Positions 1 to 10,312 of a stretch of DNA of 64,000 bases are shown piece by piece (within the stretch, counting starts at the first letter, position 1; the number at the start of each line of letters is the position of its first letter). Made by a program: the position numbers and the translations under genes. The notes beneath the pieces were generated by a model. It was given only the letters and a program-made list of their open reading frames with translations. It ran no database searches and was not told the origin of the DNA. The stretch comes from Blasia pusilla (lineage: Eukaryota > Marchantiophyta > Marchantiopsida > Blasiales): contig CM114271.1 in NCBI GenBank assembly GCA_050084515.1, positions 27,962,001 through 28,026,000 on the forward strand. The letters run 5' to 3'.

Positions 1-614
1 ATCCACTAACAAATGGGAGGGGCGCTCCACCCTCGCATACGCCCTCCATAACACCACATGGGGCACCAAGTTGGTCCACCATAGACGCGGGCGATGGGCT
101 CTAGAACCTACACTCGTCACATCCAAGAACACTGCTGGGCCAATCCAGGCACGTACCTGATGAGCACTCATCACCACCCGTGACCTGGAGTCTCCTAAGA
201 TTGGCACGTTCTCCAGAATGTAGACTGGAGAACGAGACTAGTGCTCCTACAACTGCCATACAATCCTCAACATCTCACATAACAACCTAGATCGAGTGTC
301 AGCCAGCCCGCTGCCTCATCCAGCACTCGATTGGCCTTGTCATGGCCAACCGACAATGACCAAATCAATGGTCCCTACTCGCTCTAAGTCCTATGCCCCC
401 AGCAAGGAAATATCCCTTAGTAGGGAACTCTGGTGCCCCTGTACCGCGGACGTAAACAATAAGTCAGGAAAACGTAGGCCTTACTGCGCCACATGTCAAA
501 ATGAGATGCGCCTCGCAACATCATCACTCTCCACATAGAGGTACTGCTACACTTGCACTCTGCCTTCAAAACAACAGCTAACCCGATGCTAATCCCTCCA
601 AAGAGATCTAACAC
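1..614 (-). pseudogene. DNMT3-like cytosine methyltransferase segment of G1 pol (partial, broken)
   Basis: This is the methyltransferase part of the G1 polyprotein, cut by the window edge. Motif I is visible at about 611-570 (VLDLFGGISIGL, S-adenosylmethionine binding). The motif IV region near 350-320 reads G-W-P, then a TGA stop where the catalytic Cys should be, then Q-G. Motif VI (ILENVP) lies near 215-195. The motif VIII type sequence SRAHRPRLWWTN lies near 95-60. The part from motif VI to VIII is in one open frame and matches G2 almost residue for residue, so the domain belongs to the element family and not to G2 alone. The protein cannot work because the catalytic Cys is lost and stops are present. 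Confidence 0.8.
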
Positions 615-1680
615 TCAAATATCCTCCTCCGGGATACACCACACAATGGGTGTGGTATCCAAGGGTGTCATCGTAGCACTCCCTGCTACCTCGGGTTTCT
701 CAGACCCGTCACGCTCTGGTGCAAACGCCTTGCTCCACGCGGTTTGCACGTACTTATCTACCAATCGTTGAAGTTCCTGAATCCAACAAGATGCTTTGCG
801 GACTAAAAGGCCTATCTCCGAGACTCACCAACTTGAAGACCTCTCCCTGGTTATCCAACAACACAACACCAGGAGAAGCCATGGCACGCTCTATGGCGGG
901 TCTAGCGGACATCTCCGCCATCCTAGCAGCCGCAGCCTGGCATGAATTTGACGAGCATCCGCTCCAAGGGCAGGTCCATCACCTCCTCTGCAATCACCTC
1001 TGAATGTGATGCAGGAACTCCAACTCCGCGCTCACATAGTGAAACGGCCAGCCGAAAAGCCTCGGCGGGTGTACCCCCCAACGTCATAACATCGGAAGCA
1101 AAAAATAAAGGAGTGCGGTACACAACGATGGCCGCCCCCAACAACGTGCTCGACACATGCCCCTCCTGAGCATCAACAATAGGAGTCGTCGCACTTGCTT
1201 CTCCTATGGCCCTCTGTGCCTACACACCAACAACATCACCAACTCTCCAGGAACTTTGATGAGGACCCATCGATGGGGTTCTCATCGCTTTGGACAACGT
1301 GAAAGACTGAGGAAGCCTAGTATGTTTTCTGGCTTCCCCTTGTTGTGGATCCAACTCTGCGGCTACTCCACGTGTCACAACTGCGGCGGCCTCCATCTAG
1401 GCAACCCCGCACATCCAACCACGATCCTCCATATGATGTCGATGCCACGGATCCGGTATCGGGTAACCTCAATGCCATAGAGACAATCTGCTCCTGTAGC
1501 TGCTGTATCTGAGCAGCTATCCTAGCCTCACGTTCGGCGTCTCCCTTAGCGCGTCTAGGTGGTGGTACTCTACCTCCTCCACGGGCAGCTCCACTATCCT
1601 GTCAGGCCCCAACCTCTCTAGGCCCACCCGGATCGGCTACTCGCTCTAGTGCCCTCTCTAGCCCTCGTTCCGTACGTAAC
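615..1680 (-). pseudogene. Protease and linker segment of G1 pol (broken)
   Basis: This stretch joins gag to the methyltransferase segment in G1. Near 790-775, read on the minus strand, it contains L-L-D-S-G, the active-site signature of retroviral-type aspartic proteases. The same position in G2 reads L-L-D-S-S-A. A C-E-R-G-V motif near 1040 also matches the G2 segment just upstream of its protease. Frames are broken repeatedly, and borders are set by comparison with G2 only. Confidence 0.55.
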
Positions 1681-2890
1681 TCAGGATATAAACTGAAACA
1701 CCATACCTCTGACAATAGTCACACCAATAACCTCCTGGTGCAACACCATCCTCTCCTCCATGCTGAGGCACACGTCGATGACCCTGACGAGTGCAATCTC
1801 GCTGATGATGGGCTCCACCACATGACCAAGAAGTAATAGTAGGCGGCTGCTGCTGAGCCGCATATGAAGGTGGAGGTCTCTGTGGCAGGGCCCTCCAGTA
1901 TCCTCCCTAAGCTCATGGTGCCACAGTCGACCTATCTTGGAGTCCACATTGCTGCACAGGTGGTGCAGCCAATCGTGACTGCTCTCGCCCAAAACCCATG
2001 GTGGCTACGCTCTCCTCCGCTATGTTGCGCTCAATGTTCTCGGCGGTCCTAAAAACATCTCTCAACGTAGGGAAGGTGTTCATAAGAAGCACCCTCGCCC
2101 GCACCCGTGTCTGTAGGGTCCGATCCCGCATCGCGTACCATGACTGGAAAGCCTGAGCCTCTGTCACCCCTTGAATGACGTTGATCAACCGGCGCAAGCG
2201 AGTGTTAGCCTCACGCAAAATCTCACATGGGCGCCTCTGGAAGTCGTGGATGCTCTTCAACTTCTCCGTCCGTACAACCTGGTAGCTCGCCCTCAACCAC
2301 AGGGTTGAACCTGGGATGAACCCGACTAGACGGTGCAACTGCTCCAGTGCGAGTGATCCCTCATAAAATGTCACTAGTGGAAGAGGAAGTAGCCTCTCTT
2401 GACTCCTCCTCCTCATCTGGGAACGGCTCCGTCCATGACACATAATGTGGGTCATAGTAGAGCCTCCACACCTCGATCTCACATGCATATCTATGAGAGA
2501 ACTCTGGTAATTGCCCATGGGCGCCCCCTCTAAATGCTGGAACATACCGTTCCATGTTGTACACGGGTTGAACTCTCTAGAGTTCCTGGCCATCTAGGAG
2601 TCGCACCAACTCCTAAACTCTGCTATGAAATTGTGCCTACTGCACCTGAAAACCTACGCCGTCCTCCACCCCGGTCGTCCATCTCGTACGCCCAACTGGT
2701 AGGACCACTCACAATGTGTGGCGATGTGCTCACAAACTCCTCTACACCGTCCCCCTCATCTGACGATGACAAAGAAGGAGGTCAAGGTGGTCCCTCACGT
2801 GGAGACTCTTGGAACCTCACGCCACTCTGCGTAAAACCTCTAGAGCTACTCTCGGGTTCACCACCTCGCCTCTCAAAGTCCTGAACGGAC
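1681..2890 (-). pseudogene. Gag of gypsy copy G1 (broken)
   Basis: The longest frame (2593-1913) resembles G2 gag. Shared pieces include FQHLEG(A/P)PM, (V)KTEKL(K/R)S followed by an F-x-R-(R/K) stretch, and a REA(N/Y)TR(L/M)RRLI helix. This is a Ty3/gypsy capsid-type protein that would pack the element RNA into virus-like particles. Homology with G2 continues upstream to about 2890 in other frames. No intact start-to-stop frame remains. Confidence 0.65.
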
Positions 2891-4386
2891 GCCGTGATGA
2901 CCCTTGTGACCCTCTCATCCGATCACTCTCAACCTCTCGAGTAATCCCTCAATCACTCATCCCAAACATGCGGCACTCGACCAAGCTATCATCTCATCGA
3001 CAACCTACCCTCAACTCCGGACATCCCACACAGGTCTATGTCCCCTAAACCACATACATGAATGATGCTCTCAACATCCAACAACCCAAAATCCCAGAAT
3101 CTCTCACACGTGCAGGGTAAAGGCCCAGAATGGGTAACCTAAACACATGTCGATGTCGCTCCTCCGCAACTGCAAATCTCGACCCCAACTCGGTCGTGAA
3201 GACAACTTGTGCAATCATCAAGTCATACTCCTCTCGTATTGACGCTGCTCAACCTCCTCGATGTGCAATGCACGGAACTGGCGGCACGGAATGGCTACAA
3301 ACAGCATGGCACTCGGGAATGGGGTGCGGCACTTGGCGGCATACCCTCCTCAATCAACAATTCACACGCTCTTCTCCTTAGTGAAGGAGCGGTTCCACGA
3401 TCGAGACGGTGCGGTGCGGCCATGAGCGGCACGGCGCAGCAATCGGCGGCGCGTTGCGGCTACGGGTGTCACGGCACGGTACTTGATCATCGTTGAGCGG
3501 CTACCAATCACAACATAGCAGCATGAGATCAAAACTCAAAGACCATAACTGAAGGTCATCTGCCATCATTGGTTGATGACGAAACTGCGATGACGGTGGC
3601 GGCCAAAACAAAGTATGTGGTGGCGACGCAAGTCAGAGAATCAACAAACTTCGTGGAAGACCCTCCACTCCGTAATGGCAGAAATGGCAGAAATGGCAAC
3701 CAAAGGGTGGACAACGATGACGGTTGACCGTTGATGATGAAGGTGACGGTTGACCATTGACGATGATGTTCGACCATCGACGGTGACTATGACGGCGATG
3801 GCCTCCGCCGGCCTGGCGACTGGTTTAGGGTTTGAACAATTTAACCCTAAAAATTGCCTAACAATGGCAGTTTTGCAAGATTGATCATAACTTTTTGCTT
3901 GCAACTCCAAATTGTGCATTGTTTGTTGCACAACGTGCAGAGCTTCACGATCTACGATAACATCAAAAAATATTTAGAATCATACATTCCAATAAAACCT
4001 GACAAGGATTGTCGTAAATCCCAATGTCTCTTTCTTCTACACAAAACCTGTAAAAATAGAAATCAGCAAGCTACATGGTGCTCCCGAGAGCGCCGACATG
4101 GGGCAACCCGCCCCCATAATCAATCCCCATTAGAAATTGGGCACCGCTTCCGCGTGCCACTCTTCCATACAAAAAATTGGCAAATGCAAAGAACAATCAA
4201 ATCAGCCCTTGCTTCGGTAAGCAATCCCATGAGCCGTTAAACGAGAAACACGGTCCTCAACCTGAAAAAAAACGAGTGACCAACGGGCTCCCCCATGAAG
4301 CTCTGTCACTCTCTCATTCTCTCTTTGTAAAATAAGATCCAATTTCTCTCACAACACCATAGTTCTCACATGTGTGCACTCTTCCA
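2891..4386 (-). other. 5' leader of gypsy copy G1
   Basis: Non-coding stretch between the G1 LTR and gag, comparable to the 1.4-kb leader of G2. About 50 bases next to the LTR (4320-4372) repeat a segment inside the LTR (4505-4555). I see no host gene in it and found no convincing primer-binding site. Confidence 0.5.
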
Positions 4387-5013
4387 TGTCGTGCGTAAAC
4401 ACATCGCTACACAACATACATCGTTGTCATCAAACACACACAATCCCATGCTAACTCATGGCATCCATATACAGAGGCGAGAAGTACCAAATATCTCCAA
4501 AATAATAAGATCCAATCTCTCTCACAACACCATAGTTCTCACATATGTCCACTCTCACATGTCTGTCTCAATGTCAAACCAAACCCACTCTCCTAATGAG
4601 AGGCTTGGGTTACACACACAAGGCAAGACCATAGCTCTGCCGCCTCATGCTAAGAGGTTCAACAAAGAGAGAATGAGCTCTCAAGCTCTCTCTCTTGGAG
4701 GTATACCCCCTTCCCTCTCCCAAGCCCTCTCAACGATAACATTTGCTCGTAGGTCATCTCCTTGGCTCTTGACCTGCTGTAGCGGGTCAAGGGCCACTTC
4801 CCAAAGTGGAAAGTCAACTATCCCCAATATGGAAACTTACCCCAAATAGTAAGTTTTTCTATATGGCTCCAAATAAGCCGAAACGAAGGGGAAACCTACT
4901 CTCTCAGCTTTCCTAGGGCCTCAACAAGTCATCCTCAACCTCTTGGGCCTGTCCTCCACTACTCGTGCAGACGCTCTGCTAGATCCTACCGATCTATCCT
5001 AACAGTCGTGACA
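4387..5013 (-). repeat. 5' LTR of gypsy copy G1
   Basis: About 627 bp, read on the minus strand from TGTCACGACTG to ACGCACGACA. It aligns along its length with the plus-strand LTR at 7121-7731, sharing for example the segments around CCCCTTCGTTTCGG and GATGTATGTTGTGTAGCGAT. The right border abuts RNase H coding at 5014 with no host sequence between. Confidence 0.8.
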
Positions 5014-6130
5014 AACATCATTACTGACCATTAGCCACTTAAGTGGTTGATGGAGTCCGACAAGCTTACAGGGAAGCTTGCGAGGTGGGCTCTTTTGTTG
5101 CAGGAGTATGACTTCCAAGTGGTTCATAGACCTGGGACGCTCAACCAGGATGCAGATGGTTTGAGTCGTAACCCATGGCCGAGTCAACGAGATGCGACTC
5201 GAGCTCGTTGACATGGTGAGAGTGATGAGGAGTTGGTGCTAGGATGGCATGCATCAGCCTAATTAGGCTTGTTGGCTAAGGAGAGCCAGATTGCGGAGAC
5301 TTCAATGGCCAGGTCTGATGGAGAGTCCTTAGATCTAGAGGTCGGTGAAGAGACGACAGGTGGCCGAGACATTCACGATGATGGATTGGTCTTGGAGTAC
5401 ATGCGTACTGGCAGCGTCGCAAGCATAGTAGGTGTTAGAGAGCGGGATCGGATCCTACAACGAGCCAGACAATTCCGGTGGGAGGATACACATGTGTTGC
5501 GAGTGTGGGAGGATGGTAGAGTGCGTGTAGTGCCTCATCCTTCGTAGAGAGCACGTTTGGTGCGTCATATCCACGAGGAGTTGAGTCATTTTGGAGTAAA
5601 GCGGACATATAGCTTGCTCCAGATTCAGTATTGGTGGCGAGGCATGCAGACTAACGTTCAGCACTTTGTTGCCAGATGCATGGTGTGTGATCGAGTCCGA
5701 GCATCGTTCAATGCTCCAACTCCACAGTTGCATCCACTTTTGATCATGGGTTTAGGTTATAGATGGAGTTTGGATTTTGCAAGACATTTGCCTTAAACGG
5801 AGCACCATAGTCGTTATGTGTTGGTGATGATCGAGCAGTTCTCGAAGTGGATAGAGTTGGTTGCATTGCTTGACAAAGCGAGTGAGGGAGTAGCATATGC
5901 CTTCGTAGATCGAGTGCTAAGTCATTACGGCCCACCAGTTGAGGTATTGACAAACTAGAGTACACAGTTCCGCGGGGAGTTTTAGGCACTGATCGACCAT
6001 CGCACTACTTCACGAGATTATCCTGAGGCGGATAGACTAGCGGAAGGGGTTGTGCATACAGTGAAGAGAGGACTACGCAAGTATGGCTTGCAGAGAGGTC
6101 ACCTAGGAGATTAGGACCTTCAGTCGCCGT
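5014..6130 (+). pseudogene. RNase H end and integrase core of G3 (broken)
   Basis: The sequence opens with the end of RNase H (V-T-D-H-stop-P-L-K-W), then K-L-T-G-K-L-A-R-W and the VVHRPG...DADGLSRNP tail typical of gypsy RNase H. The integrase zinc-binding domain at about 5557-5710 keeps H-E-E-L-S-H and C-M-V-C, so the HHCC ligands are all present. The catalytic core follows: an L-D-F-A first Asp position, a VEVLT-N stretch where the second Asp has become Asn and a stop follows, and an E-A-D stretch at the Glu position. Frameshifts and stops make it non-functional. Confidence 0.75.
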
Positions 6131-6149
6131 GATTGGCGATGGGATACAG

Positions 6150-6793
6150 ATTCAACATATATGCATCCTAAGCGTCTTTCTCACCGTACTTGTTGCTTTA
6201 TGGCCGTAAGCCAAATTTACGTGCGGCCATTCGTCGAGATACTGGTGAGGTGTTGAACCTTGATGACCCTGATGTATGGATGCGAGCATGTTCTGAGAGG
6301 GCTAAGTTATTTCGAAGAGTGATATCCATGGCATTTGAGAACTTTGCGATTGCACAACATCGAGATACGTTGAGCTATGCGACTATTCGAGGAGGTGGTT
6401 ATCAACCTACTATCCAGAGGTTTCATCAGAGAGACTATGTCTACTTGCAACAGACGGTACCAACGACGTTGGATGTGACTGCAAGGCGCATCATCTTGAG
6501 AATGCGTGAGGTTTTACCATCCGGTGTTCTCTTATTGGAGGGACGCGATGGTATGGTTTGGAAGGACCATGTGCGTAACTGTACGTCATGTCATCTCCCG
6601 AACATTGACGATACAGTTGATGCGAGCTTAGCAATAGTTCGTGCAAGCTTGCGGCGTATGTTGTGTGGTTCCGCCCGTGGTGCAACCACTATACTAGTCT
6701 GTGATAGATGTTCGAGAGGATGACATATGGCATATTTGACGCCACCTCTCACTAGGGTTCCTCAATGACGATGGATGTGTCCCAAATATATAT
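6150..6793 (+). pseudogene. Integrase C-terminal domain with degenerate PHD finger of G3
   Basis: A frame of 177 codons (6190-6723) matches the G2 integrase tail, including an IRGGGY(Q/R)P motif and WKDHVRNC near its end. It runs into a PHD-type sequence, (L)CGSARGATTILVCDRCSRG, then a stop, then H-M-A-Y and R-W-M-C-P-K-Y. Compared with G2, the first Cys is Arg, the Cys after His is Tyr and the last Cys is Tyr. The zinc sites are therefore lost, but the finger is recognisable, which shows it is a fixed part of this element family. Confidence 0.75.
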
Positions 6794-7120
6794 AGAGTAG
6801 GTAGTTTAGATAGTAGGTAGTTCTACATTCCGAGTTGTGTCTATCACATGGATAACAAGAAGGCGACTAACGATGGGGCCACATGAACACTCGGCCTTCT
6901 TGGTCTTAGCGTCCAAGAGATGTATGTCATGGTAAATAGTTATAGATGGTTATCTGCACTTAGAGGGACCTAACCACCAACTAAGGGGACGATTGAGATA
7001 TTTTGGTACTTCTTGTCTCGTTGTTTGGATGTCATGAGTAAGCGTGGGATCCTGCATGTTTGTGTGTATGTTCGATAACAACGATGTATGTTGTGTAGCG
7101 ATATGTATCCGCACGACAGC

Positions 7121-7731
7121 TGTTATGTCTCCTAGGATATATCCGTGAGATCTAGTAAAGCGCCTTCTTTTGTCGCAGAGGATAGACTCAATAGGTCGAG
7201 GATGACCTGCTGAGACCTTGAGAAACATGAGAGAGCACGTTTCCCCTTCGTTTCGGGTCATTTGGAACCATATTGAAGAAGTTACTATTTTAGATAAATC
7301 CAATTTTAAATTTATGACCAACTTTCTATTTTTGGTAAATGATTCTCGATTTCTTACATCAGATCAAGAGCCAAGGAGGTGACTCGGGAGCATAGATTAC
7401 CATGGAGAGAGTTAGGGAGAAAGGAGAAGCATATTTCAGAGAGAGAGTTTGAGAGCTCATTCTCTCTTTGTTAAACCTCTTGACATGAGACAATGGAACT
7501 ATAATCTTACTTGCCATGAATGTGTGTAATCCAAGCCTCTCATTAAGAGAGTGGATTTGGTTTGTCATTAAAAGACACTTATGAAAAATATAGTGTTATG
7601 AAAGAGATTTGCTCTTACTTTATTGAAAATATTTCAATACTTCTTGTCTCGATATTTGGATATCATGAGTCTGCATACAATCATACGTGTTTGTGTATGT
7701 ATTCCATAACAGTGATTCTATGCGCACGACA
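7121..7731 (+). repeat. 3' LTR of gypsy copy G3
   Basis: About 611 bp from TGTTATGTCTCC to GCGCACGACA, aligning with the inverted LTR at 4387-5013. The roughly 110 bases just upstream of the LTR (about 7005-7118) resemble the LTR's own 3' end and finish with the same CGCACGACA. G2 shows the same arrangement. Confidence 0.7.
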
Positions 7732-8374
7732 AAGACTTCCTAACATCATAACTAACTAATCAAAGTTTGGAATTATTATTTATATTATTCTTAATTGGCC
7801 CTTTAATCTTGACTCATGCTTCAATTGTCACTTTCGCATGACCAATAATAGGAATTTAGAGAATGGAGGACTAGAAACACTATTGAGAAAGAGCAAGCAA
7901 ATGATGCATAATCTCTAGAGGTGCTAACTTATCAAAAAATACGAGTCTTGTGGCAACATCTAGCCATAAGACTAGCCATTCGAATATATTCAAAAATATA
8001 TAAGATACCATATTGATTTGTGGAGAAAAAGATGAAATAAGGCACCGTGTTGCATATCATTTAGGCATGGAAGGAAGACTTGATAGTTTCATCTATTAAT
8101 ACTTCTTATGTAAAGAATCTCCTTGGAGAAAAACCTCTTTTTGCCATTCACACAATGAAGAGTATTTTGAAAAATATGAAATAGAAAATTATAACCACAC
8201 TAAAAAGGTTTATACCATGCGACAACATTACCAATAGAAACAAACTTTACAATCCCCGCAAGCCTTGTGATAATATCTTTACAGTTGTGGATGATTGAGA
8301 ATCTTAAAGAGGAATTAAGTTTGGAACAAGGAGAATCTCTTTTTCAAAAAGGTCAGATTAAAAAAACTAAACTC
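7732..8374. other. AT-rich spacer, no gene seen
   Basis: No coding exon, RNA gene or clear repeat recognised. Open frames are short and have no family signature. Confidence 0.5.
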
Positions 8375-8587
8375 AATTACAAAACTCACAAATCAACCCC
8401 AAAGCAATTTCTCGACTAGAGAATCCAAGCTTCGAAAGTTTCAATTTAAACTTCCCACATACCTCAAACATATCCTTGAGAGCCCTAAATTCTTTGCGAA
8501 CGTTGCCAAACATTTGAAAAGAAAACTTATTGTAAGTATGTAGTTGTCATGCTCCAACTTGAAAAGTAGGTTGCAACATGTGCCCTA
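8375..8587 (+). repeat. Direct repeat R, left copy
   Basis: About 212 bp, closely similar to 9271-9481 with only scattered substitutions. It includes AACTCACAAATCAACCCC and GTAGTTGTCATGCT. The two copies flank solo LTR D1. Confidence 0.8.
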
Positions 8588-9268
8588 TGTTGAAATTTGT
8601 TAATATCTAGTTTAATCATGCTCTAAAAGTAATTAGTCAAATACTAACTTAGTTGGATACTAATTTAGTTAGCTAGAGATAACTTAGTGTTCCTCTATCT
8701 TTTTAGGGTAATCTTGAATTAGGGCAATTCTCGAGTTAGGGCTAGCCACCATCTGTTATTTAGGGTATGGATCTGTTCAAGAAGATCCAAGGGCCAGAAG
8801 GGCTCACCTTCATGTATATAATGTCTCTATTTAGAAAGTAAAAGTCAATTCTACAGCATGCACAATTTTGATAAGGACTCCTGAGGCTCTTGGTCCTGCT
8901 GCCGTGTAATCAGAGAGTAGGAAGAGGAGATTGAGACTTATTGTTGTGCTTGCTAGAGCCTCACTGGAAGGCAAGTTATTTTGTCTAGTATGCTGATGGA
9001 GATTGTTTGTGCTCAATGGTGAGCCATGTCTGATCTCTGAGCTAGTGACATATGAGGACCTGTAGTGTGAGTGCAAGGTGTGACTGTAGAATCCTTCTTA
9101 GTATCTCTTAGATAGTAAGAAGAGTCACAACATGGTAGGGCTCTGATTTGGCAATAGAAATAGGAACTGATTTATTGATTGTGTACAAGCTGAAATCATG
9201 GATGGTCTAGCTGATGCTAGCTCTGACTTTGTACACGGAGATACTTCTGCTGGTCCATCATTTTCTCA
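8588..9268 (+). repeat. Solo LTR D1 (D family)
   Basis: About 681 bp from TGTTGAAATTTG to CATTTTCTCA. Other copies lie at 15839-16134 plus 26505-26894, at 33722-34405 (inverted), and as fragments D4 and D5. A TATA-like CATGTATATAATG near 8811, with AG-rich sequence after it, suggests a pol II LTR promoter. No internal retroelement coding is attached, hence solo LTR. No clear target duplication was found for this copy. Confidence 0.75.
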
Positions 9269-9270
9269 TA

Positions 9271-9481
9271 AATTATAAAACTCACAAATCAACCCCAAAG
9301 CAATTCCCCGACTGGAGAATCCAAGCTTCGAAAGTTTCAATTCAAACTTCCCACATACCTCAAACATATCCCTGAGAGCCCTAAATTCTTTGCGAACACT
9401 GCCAAACATTTGAAAAGAAAACTTATTGTAAGTGTGTAGTTGTCATGCTGCAACCTGAAAAGTAGGTTGCAACATGGCCCC
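9271..9481 (+). repeat. Direct repeat R, right copy
   Basis: Second copy of the 8375-8587 sequence, immediately after LTR D1. Together they make an R-D1-R arrangement. Confidence 0.8.
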
Positions 9482-10095
9482 TGTTATCCAAGGAAAATTT
9501 TCTCCCCGGAGTGACAATACATTGCCTAATAAAAAACATTGAATTCGTTTCTTATCGTATAATCTGATGTTTCTTGAGCCTCTTTCTGTTTTTTTATGAG
9601 CCAGTTCCGTTATAATAACCATCAAAAGTTAGTTACAGTGCAACTCATCTCCAATCAAACACTGCTTTTTAGAGAATCGATTCGTAAAATAAGCAAATTC
9701 TAAACTCTCAATCATGTGAAATGTTGAAAGAATTTTGTGCAGCTTTAGTAGACAGCAAGAAGTCAGACTATGCTTAGTAAATGACCTCATTCAATTTAGG
9801 AGGAACTCTATGCTAGGTACATGATTACACCTGACGCTCTTACATAAAACTACCGATTCTATCCAGCAAGAAAGTCTTACGTTACTGACCTGTCATCTCA
9901 CACTGCTTGTTTAATTCCTGGACCGTAGAGACTACAAGGGCGCACACTGGTTACCTGTCACCTCCCATTTCTTGCTTAATACACGGATCGTAGAGGTTCC
10001 AAGGCTACTACGTTTTCCACTTACTTCAGAAACATAAGCTGTTCTCTGATTGGTTCATTCTGTACACCCAAGTTTGGCTCTTTCCTGCAGAAAAC
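9482..10095 (-). other. MED23 downstream region (3' UTR and spacer)
   Basis: Lies beyond the MED23 stop codon at 10096. It probably contains the 3' UTR on the minus strand, but I could not place a polyadenylation site with confidence. No other gene is visible. Confidence 0.45.
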
Positions 10096-10312
10096 TTAAA
10101 TTACACCGAGGATTGAGGTGGGTCTCTGTACTAGCTTTGGGTGTGTAGCAGCATAGATTGAAGTGTTAACGTCAGCACTGAGATGACGAAATAGGTGCTG
10201 CAAATCTGGACGTAGGCGCTCCACGGCCTTACTACATAGCATAAGAGTTTCAGGTCGGGGTTTGCCACCTGCTTGGTTTGGTCCCTGTACCTCCAGCATC
10301 ACCGCATGATGC
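10096..10312 (-). CDS. MED23: MED23 exon 20 (stop codon)
   Basis: The acceptor is TTTGTGACAG. It encodes HHAVMLEVQGPNQAGGKPRP, ETLMLCSKAVERLRPDLQHL and NTSIYAATHPK, then TAA at 10098-10096. This is the conserved MED23 C-terminus. Confidence 0.9.

Larger units (their letters stand above)
1..5013 (-). mobile_element. Ty3/gypsy retrotransposon copy G1, decayed, partial at left edge
   Basis: Read on the minus strand from right to left: an LTR (5013-4387), a leader, gag (about 2890-1681), a protease-type segment near 800 and a DNMT3-like methyltransferase segment reaching base 1. Reverse transcriptase, integrase and the other LTR would lie outside the window. Many stops and frameshifts break the frames. 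The order matches the complete copy G2 at 52033-62696. The LTR ends exactly where the RNase H coding of copy G3 begins, so G1 is best explained as an insertion into G3. The alternative is an inversion product of self-integration; sequence left of the window would decide. Confidence 0.8.
5014..7731 (+). mobile_element. Ty3/gypsy copy G3, 3' part (RNase H to 3' LTR), decayed
   Basis: Plus-strand remnant of the same family as G1 and G2. It begins inside RNase H and continues through integrase, the integrase C-terminal domain, a broken PHD finger, a 3' untranslated stretch and an LTR ending at 7731. The 5' part is missing here because G1 sits at the break; it should lie left of the window if G1 is a nested insertion. 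Confidence 0.8.

Noticed and set aside
1-7731. Self-integration origin of the head-to-head G1/G3 arrangement
   Set aside because: Simple nested insertion explains it; the deciding sequence is outside the window.
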